DNA of 64,000 bases from Mesostigma viride (GCA_009746045.1 RPFO01000034.1:1-64000), one strand, 5' to 3'; positions 20,811 through 31,841 are shown, numbered from the stretch's first letter. Notes: generated from the letters alone by a model not told the origin. Numbers and translations are program-made.

Positions 20811-22499
20811 CCCCTAAATGGTCTGAGATCCTGCCGATAAATCGGCTGGATCTTCACAATTTTGCAAACCAGATGCCATCCAACCTACCCATATCCAATG
20901 GCTGTCCTTGGGGGCCAAGCATGTCCATGAGTTGCCCTTCGGGTTGGTATATCACAACCTCACATATATGCAGGGTAGGCCATATATAACTGCCGTCAAA
21001 GTCAGGGGGGTCAAGACGCGCGTTTTCATTTTTGGTAGAATGTGCATTTTGAATTATGTTATAAGACCTAGGCACCTACCACTTCAGGGATGATAAAAAA
21101 TTAGTTCCTGAACAGTTTGAGCCATTGGGGTCATCATTTGGGTGGGTATACCAGCAGTTACACTCAGTACAGCCCATAGGGGTACCGTTGGTAAAAAGCA
21201 ACCAAGGGGGTAGGGGTGGGCATACTACCTACTAATATGGCCACCAACCATGCCAAACAATACATTTCCCTTCCACAATGATGGGGAAACATAACTGCAT
21301 CATCACACTGCCCTTACATGGCACCTATGTGCAGGTGCCACCTTGTCCATGCACGTAGGTAACGTGGTACGGATACCCTACGCAAGGCATGCATTCTAGG
21401 AGGCAGCCACCAACAAACTAGTGATGTTGAGCCTATTTCAGCCTGCCCTAGCAAGGATAAACTAGGCCTAAGCTGCTATAGCTTGCCAGGTGATGGCCAG
21501 CACACCTGGTGGCACATGCTGTCAATGGGAAGCTTTTACTCACCAGTTACGTGCTTGATGATGCCACAGAGACCAGCCAACTGCCTCACACTCATGCAAT
21601 ATGTGTATGGGAAATGTATAACAAACATATATGGAGGTATTCAAACCCATACAGCCTCTAAAACTTATCACCATCACCCTGTGGCAGGTCAACTGACTGA
21701 GGGAAGCATCTAAGAAGGGTGTTTTAGAAAGGGGCCAGGCCAGGGTCAAGAAAGAGCATGAATAATGCAAAAAGAATGTGCTACACAAGCTAGAACGTAT
21801 ATATAAACGTCAAACATCGATAGGAAAACGATGATTAAGCTTTACCAGGCATGGATGGCGTTACCTTGGCCCAGGCGGTGGCCGCAAAATGGCGCATTTC
21901 GGCACACCAAAGTTGTGCAGCATGGTCGCTGGATTCGGCGATTTCTGGCCACCCTTGCACGCTTACGACTACTATGTATCATAACAAGTACAAAGAAACC
22001 AATGTATCCTTTAAAATACGCCGGAAAGGTATTGCTGTCAACGTTTCTATCGTCCGGCCTGATCGCAGTTTTTTCCAGCAAGAACGCTGCCGACACCAAT
22101 CAAATGGCATTCCTGCGAACCAAAAATTGGCCTGTATGATCTTTAGGACGTATAAAATCAATTTCGTAAGTTTGGACAGAAAATTCGAACGCAAACGTAA
22201 ATGCCATGCGTGGGCGCAAGCCGCCATGGCCAGGTCGTCGTTTTCCGGAATGCACGTTGTACGTGAAAAAGTACCCTGACCCCTTGTACTTTGACCGGCC
22301 AGAACACCTCTATAACTTTGTCAAAAGTATGCAAACCCTAGTACCATGCTGTGAAGGATTTTATAAACTTTCGATCTTCTCAGCTAAACTTTTCCTAATT
22401 CTCAATAGATTTCGCGGCATCTGGTCCCCCGAGAAGGGGCCGATGCATCGGCTGGAACTCGATTTTTGGCGGAAAATCGGCAGCAAGACCATTTAGGGG
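20811..22499. mobile_element. piggyBac-like non-autonomous element, copy A (1,689 bp)
   Basis: Flanked by TTAA on both sides (20807-20810, 22500-22503), with terminal inverted repeats CCCCTAAATGG...CCATTTAGGGG. Close to both ends there is a second palindrome-like motif (CCGATAAATCGG left, CCGATGCATCGG right). Copies B (25765-27464, opposite orientation) and C (59419-61126) are collinear along their length. A 142-codon frame (21851-22279) is open in A and B and nearly so in C, but the opposite strand is also open there. No piggyBac transposase (DDD) domain is visible, so it depends on an enzyme encoded elsewhere. Confidence 0.85.
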
Positions 22500-22503
22500 T
22501 TAA

Positions 22504-23327
22504 GGAGCTGGAAAAGAAAACAGATCTGCCACAGGGAAAACCATTTCATGAGAAATTGAGAAAACCTATGGAAGTGGCATTACAGAGTACCACCAGATAT
22601 TAGAAACACACAAAATTAAATACATACAGGTTAATTCTATGAGGTCTTCTCCAGGAATTAATCCCATCACCTCGGTAGAGCCTCCAGTGCAATGACCTTC
22701 TGGCGGTGAGTTACATTAATCCCAGATACTAATCCCATAAAACCCAGTACATATTCCGAATATAAGTACAATAAATCCATGACAATTAAAATACCACTTG
22801 ACAAAGTAAGGCGTATTACAATAGTTTGCCTGTCATTCTCTCAACAGGGGTCTATTGGCGCCCGTCTTACGGCGCCCGTCTACTTGCCAGATGGTAAACT
22901 GCCACAGCAAACAAATGACAAAATGAAACATATAGGCAACAATTAAATCCTGCCCTGGGGAACTAGGGAAGTCTGAACAGGCAAACACCTGAACAGGCCA
23001 GCTTGTAGAAACATAATACCAGGGAATCGAACCCCGCCCTATAAACCCCAGTATGATGGTTCCCAGACCATTGTGAGAAGTATGTACAAATATACATTTC
23101 TTTTAAAATAGAATACATGGTCTGTAATGGACCTGTCAACCTTGTGTAGTCAACAGCATGAACCCCAGCCAAATCCTGGCTGTATCCTGAATAAAATCAG
23201 AGTGAGTGTACCATGGTCCATGAGCCTTAGTACAGACTAAAATACAGGTATTATGCCAGTCACAATGCTGACACTACGGTCACTACCACACAATCTGCTC
23301 TCCAATGCCCTATAACCAGGCACCAGC
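22504..23327 (-). other. 3' untranslated part of the copia-like element
   Basis: Between the RT stop codon and the insertion of piggyBac copy A. No frame over 70 codons. GGCGCCCGTCT occurs twice near 22855-22885 and again at the start of the gag frame (about 32940). A B-box-like GTTCGATTCC lies on the minus strand near 23030, discussed under rejected items. Confidence 0.5.
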
Positions 23328-24857
23328 TTAGACAGCTTGCTGAGATGGGTCCATCAGAGACTGAAGAACCTTGTATTGCACTGCTGCCTTCTGCACTAGC
23401 TTGGTCAAAGCATCAGCAGGATTGTCAACCCCAGGGATATGCTCAATATTGGCCAAGGAGGATAATTCCTTAAGAAGGAGATAATCCAAGTCCCTACTTC
23501 TGGCCATCTGCCTGTGCACAAACTGCACCATCCCCATGGAGTCTGTTTTTAGAAGAGTGGTAACCTGAAGTGGCCAAGGAGTGTTAGAAGTCATCTGATG
23601 AAGCAACTCCTTCAGATAAAGGCTTGTGTGAATGCCTTCACAAATAGCCCTGCATTCTGCCACATCACTGCTGACAGCCACCCGTTTGTGCAGGCGACTA
23701 AACCAGCTCACCAAACTCCCCAGGCCTTCCTGTCTGAGCACAAAGAGCCCTGCAGCCCTGCCCCTGACCTTGGAGACCTGCCTGCTGTCCATTGAGCTAT
23801 CCACATACAGCTCCATGCAAATGGGTTGTGATAAATCCACTGCAGACAACAGAATGCCAGACGAAGCCCTGACCTGATCAGCCACCTTGGCAGACCCTAG
23901 CTCCATCAGCATGTCATCAGGCAACCTGGCTATGACCATAAGGTCTGGCCTGGAAATGCCTGCCACCCAAGCAACCATGCCCCTGACCATAGGACACAGT
24001 GCCTGTGTGATGGTTGGAGGAAGCTTGCTTATGAGGGTCTCTTGATAGTCATTGCCCCCCACCAGCAGCATACGCCACTCCCCCCCCTTCTTCACCAGTG
24101 TGGCCTCCATGCCCACAAACAGCAGAGGCTCATTCTCCACCTGCCATTGCTCCCTTCCCAGAGGAAACTTGGACTTAATGATGGAGATCAGCTCCTTAAG
24201 CCACGACGTGGGAGCCAGCATGTGCAGGTCGTCCCCGTGCAGCGAAGCATACACTGGTAGGCCTTCCCATTGCCCCAGAAACAGACAGGGGTCTACAGGA
24301 GAGACCTTCAAGTTGCAATGCTCCTTCAGGAAACGGTTGAGAGTCTCCCTCCAGATTATTGGACTTGACCTCAGGCCCTCCAGGCCCTTGAGGATTTTAA
24401 GGAACTCAGTGTGAATGTCCCTTTTCCATACAGCAGGCACCCTGACATAGAAAGGCGTCTTGCCCTCCCACTTTTCCTGTGCCACATCTGCATCCCCCTC
24501 CAGAAATGCCCTCTTGAAGTCTACCACCACTGAGCCATAGTCCAAGCCCTTGTTGAGAAGGCCTAGAAACACACACAGCAGCAGCCTCCAAGTGTCATGC
24601 AGCATGCCAGGGGTATACAACTCCTCAGCAGTGCACTCACCAGTACCCTTGAACTCATTCAGCACTGGCCTGACATGTGGTACCTTGACCCCGTCCACCT
24701 CCTTCATCTTGATGACAAACTTGAGCTTGAGTAGACGCCGTGCAGGAGGCAGGTCATTGACAGGTTCCACGCACTTCTTGGAGATCCAGTCCTCCCCAGA
24801 TTTAATCAGACCCAGTGTGACCTGGGGACACATAATGGGAGAGGACATAAGCTTCAC
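23328..24857 (-). CDS. Copia-type reverse transcriptase and RNase H
   Basis: A 509-residue frame with the Ty1/copia RT followed by RNase H. RT: a KLKFVIKMKEVDG segment, motif A VVDFKRAFLEGD, the mid-palm PIIWRETLNRFLKEH, then motif C reading SLHGDDLHML instead of the usual YVDD; both aspartates are kept. The connection region has GMVAWVAGISRPDL. RNase H: ELYVDSS (first Asp), DVAECRAI (Glu), LLKTDSMGMV (Asp) and the closing IPGVDNPADALTKL. It likely copies the element RNA inside virus-like particles. The first codon is a GTG in the frame rather than ATG, and the upstream protease-like frame ends 24 bp before, so expression probably needs frameshifting, or a base has been lost. Confidence 0.85.
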   Translation of the reverse strand: MKLMSSPIMCPQVTLGLIKSGEDWISKKCVEPVNDLPPARRLLKLKFVIKMKEVDGVKVPHVRPVLNEFKGTGECTAEELYTPGMLHDTWRLLLCVFLGLLNKGLDYGSVVVDFKRAFLEGDADVAQEKWEGKTPFYVRVPAVWKRDIHTEFLKILKGLEGLRSSPIIWRETLNRFLKEHCNLKVSPVDPCLFLGQWEGLPVYASLHGDDLHMLAPTSWLKELISIIKSKFPLGREQWQVENEPLLFVGMEATLVKKGGEWRMLLVGGNDYQETLISKLPPTITQALCPMVRGMVAWVAGISRPDLMVIARLPDDMLMELGSAKVADQVRASSGILLSAVDLSQPICMELYVDSSMDSRQVSKVRGRAAGLFVLRQEGLGSLVSWFSRLHKRVAVSSDVAECRAICEGIHTSLYLKELLHQMTSNTPWPLQVTTLLKTDSMGMVQFVHRQMARSRDLDYLLLKELSSLANIEHIPGVDNPADALTKLVQKAAVQYKVLQSLMDPSQQAV

Positions 24858-24880
24858 CAGGCCTTGGTAGTTGATAGGGC

Positions 24881-25727
24881 TCAGTGTCCAGCAAGTGAGT
24901 GAGGACCAATGCCCAAACTGCTTGGATGACTAGCAGCTGGCAATATGAGGTCATCAACCAAGGGCTCCTGCCCCTGGCACACTTGCACACGCTTAACCGA
25001 CCTGGTTACTGCACGTGATAGGTGAGTGGTCCTGAAATTAATCAGTGGGACGTGACTAGCCCCTTCCTTAGTCAGGAGAGAGGACGTGATCACTACCCCA
25101 TCCTGGCATAGAAAATTCTGCCCCAAAAGAGCAGGTCCTTGATAGCCCTCCAAAACACAAAATGCAGTGTCCTGTCCAAGGATAGGAATAGATACCTCAC
25201 CCAGTACCTTCACGTGTACCCCGCCACTGAAGTCAGACACAAACTGATAGCTGGGTTCAGTCATGCTGTACCCTGCTGCAGCTCTGGTCCCAATGATGGA
25301 AACCTGAGAATTAGTGTCTACCTCTAAGGCAGTGTCCAGCCCCAGATTGCCATGCCACCTGAGCTTGGCTACGTTGGGCTGCTTCTTGGCTCTTTGTAGA
25401 GCCCCTATCAATCCAGCCAAACTTGTCCCCCTGGGCTTGGTTAGAGCCTTGGGCTTGACAGTTGACTCCCCAGCTGTTGACCTTGCAGCCTGTTCAACAG
25501 GTACCTCTGCAACCTGGCCAGGGCTGACAGATTCCCCTGCAACAGATGTGGTCGTTGCGTCAGTGATGTCACCTGGGACCTGAAAATCCTGCAGATCCTG
25601 TGAGCCTTGTGCCTGACTGCCCTCATTCATCAGGTTAGGCTTGACATATGACCAACTCAGCCGGTGTACATGCTTTGGTTCGTCCTCCATGCTGACCAAG
25701 CATGCGTGGCTAGCTTCATCAACCTGG
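24881..25727 (-). CDS. Integrase tail plus retropepsin-like domain
   Basis: The frame 24881-25699 continues upstream, without a stop, to the nested-element junction at 25727, where it joins the integrase C-terminus at 30601 in frame once the nested element is removed. Its second half resembles an aspartic protease of retroelements: LEVDTNSQVSIIG (DTN in place of DTG), a hydrophobic flap-like stretch, and ALLGQNFL near the end, matching the usual LLG-D-L signature. This puts the protease after the integrase, unlike the usual copia order Gag-PR-IN-RT. The N-terminal ~110 residues are Gln-, Ser- and Thr-rich linker. Confidence 0.6.
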
Positions 25728-25732
25728 GTAAC

Positions 25733-28010
25733 TGTCAGGATTCCAGACTGGTGGCAAGGCTTAACCCCTAAATGGTCTGGCTGCCGATTTTCCGCCTAAA
25801 ACTGAGTTACAGCCGACACGTCGGCCCCTTCTCGGGGGACCAAATGCCGCGAAAACTATTGAGAATTAGGAAACGTTTAGCTGAGAAGATCGAAAGTTTA
25901 TAATTTTCCTCACAGCATGGTACTAGGGTTTGCATACTTCTGACAAAGTTATAGAGGTGTTCTGGCCGGTCAAAGTACAAGGGGTCAGGGTACTTTTTCA
26001 CGTAGAACGTGCATTCCGGAAAACGACGACCTGGCCATGGCGGCTTGCGCACACGCATGGCATTTACGTTTTCGTTCGAATTTTCTGACCAAACTCAGGA
26101 AATTGATTTTATACGTCCTAAAGATGATACAGGCCAATTTTTGGTTCGCGGGAATGCCATTTGATAGGTGTCGGCAGCGTTCTTGCTGGAAAAAACTGCG
26201 ATCAGGCCGGACGATAGAAACGTTGACAGCAATAACTTTCCGGCGTATTTTAAGGGATATATCGGTTTCTTTGTACTTTTTATGGTGATTTGTAGTCGTA
26301 AACGTGCAAGGGGGGCCAGAAATCGTCGAATCTAGCGACCATGCTGCACAACTTTGGTGTGCCGAAATGCGCCATTTTGCGGCCACCGCCTGGGCAAAGG
26401 TAATGCCAGCCATGCCAGGTAAAGCTGAGTTATCGTTTTCTTGTCGATGTTTGACGTTTATATATACGTTCTAGCTTGTGTAGCACATTCTTTCTTCATT
26501 ATTCATGCTCTTTCTTGACCATGGCCTGGCCCCTTCCTAAAACACCATTCTTAGATGCTTCCCTCAGTCAGTTGACCTGCCATAGTGTGATGGTGATAAG
26601 TTTTAGAGGCTGTATGGGTTTGAATACCTCCATATATGTTTGTTATACATTTCCCACACACATATTGCATGAGTGTGAGGCAGTTGGCTGGTCTCTAAGG
26701 CATCATCAAGCATGTACCCGGTGAGTAGAAGCTTCCCATTGTCAGCATGTGCCACCAGGTGTGCTGGCCATCACCTGGCAAGCTATAGCAGCTTAGGCCT
26801 AGTTTATCCTTGCTAGGGCAAGCTGAAATAGGCTTAAAATCACTAGTTTGTTGGTGGCTGCCTCCTAGAATGCATGCCTTGCGTAGGGTATCCGTACCAC
26901 GTTACCTACGTGCATGGACAAGGTGGCACCTGCACATAGGTGCCATGTAAGGGCAGTGTGATGATGCAGTTATGTTTCCCCATCATTGTGGAAGGGAAAT
27001 GTATTGTGTGGCATGGTTGGGGGACATTTTTAGTAGGTATTAGTAGGTAGTATGCCCACCCCTACCCCCTTGGTTGCTTTTTACCAACGGTACCCCTATG
27101 GGCTGTACTGGGTGTAACTGCTGGTATACCCACCCAAATGATGAACCCAATGGCTCAAACTGTTCAGCAACTAATTGTTTATCATCCCTGAAGTGGTAGG
27201 TGCCTAGCTCTTACAACATAATTCAAAATGCACATTCTACCAAAAATGAAAACGCTCGTCTTGACCCCCCTGACTTTGACGGCAGTTATACATGGCCTAC
27301 CCTGCATATATGTAAGGTTGTGATATACCAACCCGAAGGGCAACTCATGGACATGCTTGGCCCCCAAGGACAGCCATTGGATATGGGTGGGTTGGATGGC
27401 ATCTGGTTTGCAAAATTGTGAAGTTACAGCCGATGCATCGGCAGTATTTCTGCCCATTTAGGGGTTAAAGATCAAATGTATATTGCTTTACTGATTTAAT
27501 AATATTGACTTTGTATCTGCGACCACAACGGTGCTGCGACAAAGGAGCATCCGAGGCTAAATGGAAAGCACTTTGCAAGGGCAAAGGTGGCGGCTCAATA
27601 TTGGCCGTTGATGCACATCATTCACCACGTGATTCTAGTCTAAGACAGGTACTCTAACATGTATGTCTGTTTTCTTTCCCTGACTTGTAAAGAGACCAGA
27701 ATTAATAGCTCAACTTCAAGTGTCGCCAGACACTGCAGGTTATTACCCCACAGCGGTACACAGTATGTCTGACGCATAATTCAGTCCCACATTAATGCTG
27801 TCCACTGTGGGCCATAACTACACAAATGGTCATATCTTTTCAACCAGTTGTCAGAATGAGAAAATTCCACTTGTAAAGTTGATCAGCTCAACGAGCCTGA
27901 TCCAACCATGATGTCAAATGTAGCAGAAAGTAATCATATAAGTTCCGGTATACCCGAAGCTAGCACACTCAATAATAAAACTGTCAGGCATATTGGGGCA
28001 TATCCTGACA
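25733..28010 (-). repeat. 3' LTR of the non-autonomous element, split by piggyBac copy B
   Basis: LTR bases 25733-25764 and 27469-28010 total 574 bp once copy B and one TTAA are removed, the same length as the intact partner at 30022-30595. Confidence 0.9.
25765..27464. mobile_element. piggyBac-like non-autonomous element, copy B (1,700 bp)
   Basis: TTAA at 25761-25764 and 27465-27468, ends CCCCTAAATGG...CCATTTAGGGG, inverted relative to copies A and C. The partner LTR at 30022-30595 preserves the empty site, with a single TTAA at the same position (AAGGCTTAAAGATC), giving direct proof of a TTAA target duplication. Subterminal palindromes GCCGACACGTCGGC-like and GCCGATGCATCGGC are present. 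Confidence 0.9.
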
Positions 28011-28072
28011 CCCCCCTTGCATACAATGTGCCTGTTCCCCCCTTGCTCAGAGAGACCTATAGTTAGTGAGGG

Positions 28073-28718
28073 TATAGCCGGGTACACTCCCCTGGCACCC
28101 CCCGGGTGGTCCCACGCGGAATGGGGTAGATTTTTGCAAGAAAAAAACGCTAGTTTCAATCGTCCGGAAAAACGGACATTGCGCCGAAATTCTTGCCGAA
28201 AAATTTGCAGCCGAGCGAATTTTCCGCCGGCCGGAAAGGGTCTCTCTGCAGCTAGACCCTTCGCAAATCGTGCGAAATCGCGCAAAATTTGCTGAAATTG
28301 ACCAAAACCAGGCCAAAAAAGTGTAAAATCATGCGAAATCTTGAAAATTTTGCTGAAATTGACCGAAACCCGACCAAAAAAGTGCGAATTCATGCAAAAA
28401 AGTTCGATTGTAAAAAAATTACGACATGTAAAAAATGCGTGAATTCATGCGAAAATTTTCAAAGGGTCTCTCTGCAGCTAGACCCCGTTCGTGTAAAATT
28501 ATGCCAAATCCTGTGAAATCGTGTGAAATCGTGTGAAATTGTGTGAAATTGTGCGAAAATCGTGCGAAAATCACGCGAAATTGTGCAAAATTTTGCGGGC
28601 GTTCTCAAATCGCCAGAAAAAATTTCGAAACGGAAAGTCGAAAACAGCGTTTTTTTCTTGCAAAATGCGCAAAAAACTACCCCATTCGGCGTGGGACCAC
28701 CCCCCCTTACACGGCTAT
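28073..28718. mobile_element. MITE-like segment with ~60-bp inverted ends
   Basis: 28073-28160 and 28632-28718 are inverted copies: TAGCCGGGTACA at the outside, then GGGTGGTCCCACGCGGAATG and GGGGTAGATTTTTGCAAG with AAAAAAACGC inward. Between them is an AT-rich array of GCGAAAATCGTG-like words, and AAGGGTCTCTCTGCAGCTAG occurs twice (about 28237 and 28459). There is no clear target duplication. It could be an independent MITE inserted in the interior of the non-autonomous LTR element, or a structure that belongs to it. Confidence 0.6.
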
Positions 28719-29192
28719 CTGGTTAGTGCTGAGAGGAGACTTGATGACTGTAGCCCCCAGGTGTCCCTGGGAGTGCGCCACAGTGGCTGTCGCGTGGAGA
28801 ATGCCGGTGACCCTAAAAAAACCTTCTGGGGCCTGGTCGTTGCTGCTGTTGCTGGGAAAAATGCTGGGACCCTTGAAAGACATCCGGTGGCCCCCAGGTA
28901 TCCCTGGGAGTGCGCCACAGGAGAAAAGAACACAGGTTGACTGGTTGATGCTGGTACTGCAGTACTGGTCACTGCTGGCTGCTGGCATGAAGACCTGTCG
29001 CCTGTCACGTCTGGCAGGGCGGGCTACTAGCCGCTAGCGATGCAGGAGGGCCAGGGGACGGGTTGGGGGGGCTGGCTGCTGTCGCCTGCTTCAGTGCAGG
29101 GTGAAAAGCTCCAGGGCCCACGTCTGGTGCTACCTGGGCCCAGCTGGCTGCTACCCCTTGTTCCCGGTCCCGGGGGGAGCTGGATAAGGCGT

Positions 29193-29936
29193 TTAGAAGC
29201 AGAAACCGGGGGGGAGGTCCGGGGCCTCCTGGGCGGGCGCCGGGGTGTCGGTGGTGTGGTGGACACCGGCGTTGCCACGATTGTTGCGCAGGTGAGGGTA
29301 CTTCCACCAGCAGGTCGCCTCCTGATGAGAGGGGCGACCGCAGTGGGTGCAGCTGGGCCGCTGGGCCCCGCCATTGTGACCGCCACGCCCCCTGCCACGG
29401 CCGGTGCCACGGCCACCGCGTCCAGAGTGGGGGGTATGATACACCCCGGTGGCCTCCTTGGAATCTTTGTCACCGTGCACCAGGTCCCATGCCTTAAGAA
29501 GGGCCGCCTTAGTTTCCTGTAGGGTGATACCGTCCCCGAGGTTTAATTGGGCGAGGGACGGGAGCAAATCCTCGGTCACGCCGGCGAGCAGATTCTCGGC
29601 CAGATCCTCGGGTGCCATTTTGGCGCCGGTGGCAATCAGGTCGTTATAAGTTAATTCCCCGTCGGTTATATATTGCCGCATTGTGACGCCGTGTTCCAGC
29701 TTCATTCGATTGAGCTTGCGGCGTAGTGCGCGCCGGTTGCTCATCTGCAGTTTGAGGTGCTCATATTCTTCACAGATACGGAGATATGCCACGCTGCCAG
29801 TTTTCTGAGTAACACTGTTTGCCACTTTGAGTGCCGGGCCGATGAGGCACTGGCAGAGGGCCGCAAAAAGAATCAAGTCGCGTTCCTCATTAACCTCAGT
29901 GCCAAGCAGGACAGGCAGCATCCCGAATGCTGTCAC
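29193..29936 (-). CDS. Gag of the non-autonomous copia-like element
   Basis: A 247-residue frame starting about 85 bp inside the 5' LTR. Residues 1-150 look like the helical Gag segment of copia elements (FAALCQCLIGPALKVANSV, YEHLKLQMSNRRALRRKLNR, LLAGVTEDLLPSLAQLNLGD). A Gly/Arg-rich basic stretch (GRGGRGTGRGRGRGG) and a CCHC knuckle CTHCGRPSHQEATC follow near residues 190-215. The knuckle binds the packaged RNA. No protease or Pol frame follows. Keeping a Gag but no Pol suggests the element supplies its own packaging while using another element's polymerase. Confidence 0.8.
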   Translation of the reverse strand: MTAFGMLPVLLGTEVNEERDLILFAALCQCLIGPALKVANSVTQKTGSVAYLRICEEYEHLKLQMSNRRALRRKLNRMKLEHGVTMRQYITDGELTYNDLIATGAKMAPEDLAENLLAGVTEDLLPSLAQLNLGDGITLQETKAALLKAWDLVHGDKDSKEATGVYHTPHSGRGGRGTGRGRGRGGHNGGAQRPSCTHCGRPSHQEATCWWKYPHLRNNRGNAGVHHTTDTPAPAQEAPDLPPGFCF

Positions 29937-30005
29937 TACGGCCAGAAAAGGAATCTTCGTGTTATCCCACTTTACTGGGTCGAGGCCGTCGAACTGTGTA
30001 ATATT

Positions 30006-30021
30006 CTTGCCTCCGATACCA
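30006..30021 (-). promoter_or_regulatory. Primer binding site, initiator-Met tRNA type
   Basis: Read on the minus strand, TGGTATCGGAGGCAAG starts at the first base inside the 5' LTR. The usual iMet site in copia elements is TGGTATCAGAGC, so there is one internal mismatch in the first eleven bases. Confidence 0.75.
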
Positions 30022-30595
30022 TGTCAGGATTCCAGACTGGTGGCAAGGCTTAAAGATCAAATGTATATTGCTTTACTGATTTAATAATATTGACTTTGTA
30101 TCTGCGACCACAACGGTGCTGCGACAAAGGAGCATCCGAGGCTAAATGGAAAGCACTTTGCAAGGGCAAAGGTGGCGGCTCAATATTGGCCGTTGATGCA
30201 CATCATTCACCACGTGATTCTAGTCTAAGACAGGTACTCTAACATGTATGTCTGTTTTCTTTCCCTGACTTGTAAAGAGACCAGAATTAATAGCTCAACT
30301 TCAAGTGTCGCCAGACACTGCAGGTTATTACCCCACAGCGGTACACAGTATGTCTGACGCATAATTCAGTCCCACATTAATGCTGTCCACTGTGGGCCAT
30401 AACTACACAAATGGTCATATCTTTTCAACCAGTTGTCAGAATGAGAAAATTCCACTTGTAAAGTTGATCAGCTCAACGAGCCTGATCCAACCATGATGTC
30501 AAATGTAGCAGAAAGTAATCATATAAGTTCCGGTATACCCGAAGCTAGCACACTCAATAATAAAACTGTCAGGCATATTGGGGCATATCCTGACA
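30022..30595 (-). repeat. 5' LTR of the non-autonomous element (574 bp, intact)
   Basis: Intact partner of 25733-28010, showing the empty target of piggyBac copy B at 30052-30055. Confidence 0.95.
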
Positions 30596-30600
30596 GTAAC

Positions 30601-31700
30601 CACCCCAGGACTCCAGCTACCACGTTTGCCATAAAGGCTAGGTTCCTTCCAAGCTAGGACCTTCTGACCCACTTGTGGCTCCAGCATCTTCCAACCCCGG
30701 TCCTTCTCCCTCAGCTTGGCAAAGGTGACATGTGCAGCATGTTTCCAGCCCTCCAGCACATGTGGTGGGCACAGGCCATGATTATTATAGACCCATTGGG
30801 CTGACAGCAACTCCATCATAGTAGAAATTGACCCTGCTGTTCAGCTGCTGCTCCACGTTCCTCAGCCATGCACTTCTGACAAGTGCAGGTGCAGACAAGG
30901 GTACCCAGTCTTCAGAGATGATCAATTTCTTGACCTCCTGGATTGCCCTCTCGATAGCACCCTGCTGCCCATGAGCCTCCCTAGGTGTAACCAGCAACTC
31001 AGGAAGGGTGGGATCACCCTTGAGATGCTGAAACTGCATATCCACCTGGATCCTTGTGGTAGGAAACTTGGCTCTTACATTCTGCAGGGCAGCCAGCAAG
31101 TAGCTGTTCTTCATAGAAGGTAAATGCTCTAGCACCTTGTACTTTGTGTACCTGTCCACGCACACCAACAGTTGCATGCCCCTGATGTGTTGGATATCAC
31201 ACTGCAGATCACCAATGCTCTGAGGTAGAGCTTTGGCATGTGATTTCCTGGGCAGTTGTCCTGGGCTTGTGCCAGGACAACTGGCACTTACACCGTGAGG
31301 CAGCTTGCTGGCACGCCTTGAGAAGGGGTGCCCTGCCCATACGGAAGGCAAAGTTGTTTGACAGAGAAGTGGCATGCCCAAACATGTTGTGGATTCGGGC
31401 ACCCAACTCCTGGTACACGGAGGAAGCAGTCCCTGGCACAGTCAGGACTGTGCTGTCAGGTTGTCCAGCATCACCATGCTGACTTCCATCCTGTTCTGAC
31501 TCAGAGCCTGAGTCACCCTGCTCATGCCCAACACCTGGACCGCCAGCAGGGACCACATGCATACCACCAGAGGCCTTCACACCCCTCTGTGGTTGTACAT
31601 TGGTTTCTCTCAAAATGAGAGGTCCACCCTCGTGCCCAGCACGAGGATGCATGGGGTCAGACATTCTTACAGCTGCACCAGCTGTCAAGGACGTCTTCAT
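30601..31700 (-). CDS. Copia-like integrase, in two frames
   Basis: Frame 31209-31700 ends in an integrase zinc-binding segment (IHNMFGHATSL...ACQQAASRCKCQLSWHK). About 31240-31260 the signal moves to frame 30785-31402, which carries the DDE core: IGDLQCDIQHIRG with VDRYTKYKVLEHL (first Asp), TTRIQVDMQFQHL (second Asp, degenerate context) and QQGAIERAIQEVKKLI (Glu). A third frame (30601-30819) gives the C-terminal SH3-like end (VGQKVLAWKEPSLYG) and reaches the nested-element junction. Frame changes mean either mutation or introns or frameshifting. It would insert the cDNA into the genome. Upstream residues are low-complexity linker. Confidence 0.7.
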
Positions 31701-31841
31701 AGGAACCTGTACCTCTCCAGGTGACCTGGGGCCACCCTGAACCTGGAGATCACCCTCTTGTTGCCCAGATATAAAATCTGCATTGGAGCACCTGGCCTCC
31801 CCTTTGGGTGAATTAAGGTGTGTAGGGGTTACCTCAGACAG

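Larger units (their letters stand above)
25733..30595 (-). mobile_element. Non-autonomous copia-like LTR element with its own Gag
   Basis: Two 574-bp LTRs (25733-28010, interrupted by piggyBac copy B; 30022-30595) that look identical outside the insertion, with TGTCAGGAT...ATCCTGACA ends and target duplication GTAAC (25728-25732, 30596-30600). The minus-strand primer binding site beside the right LTR reads TGGTATCGGAGG, close to the initiator-Met tRNA site used by many copia elements. A polypurine tract AAGGGGGG precedes the left LTR. The only protein is a Gag at 29193-29936; Pol is missing, and the rest of the ~2.0-kb interior is occupied largely by a MITE-like segment. It must borrow RT and integrase. 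Confidence 0.9.

Noticed and set aside
22963..23110. tRNA-like sequence on the minus strand with a B box (GTTCGATTCC) near 23030
   Set aside because: A T-arm and a weak acceptor stem can be drawn, but the D-arm and anticodon arm do not fold convincingly, so it is not called a tRNA or SINE.
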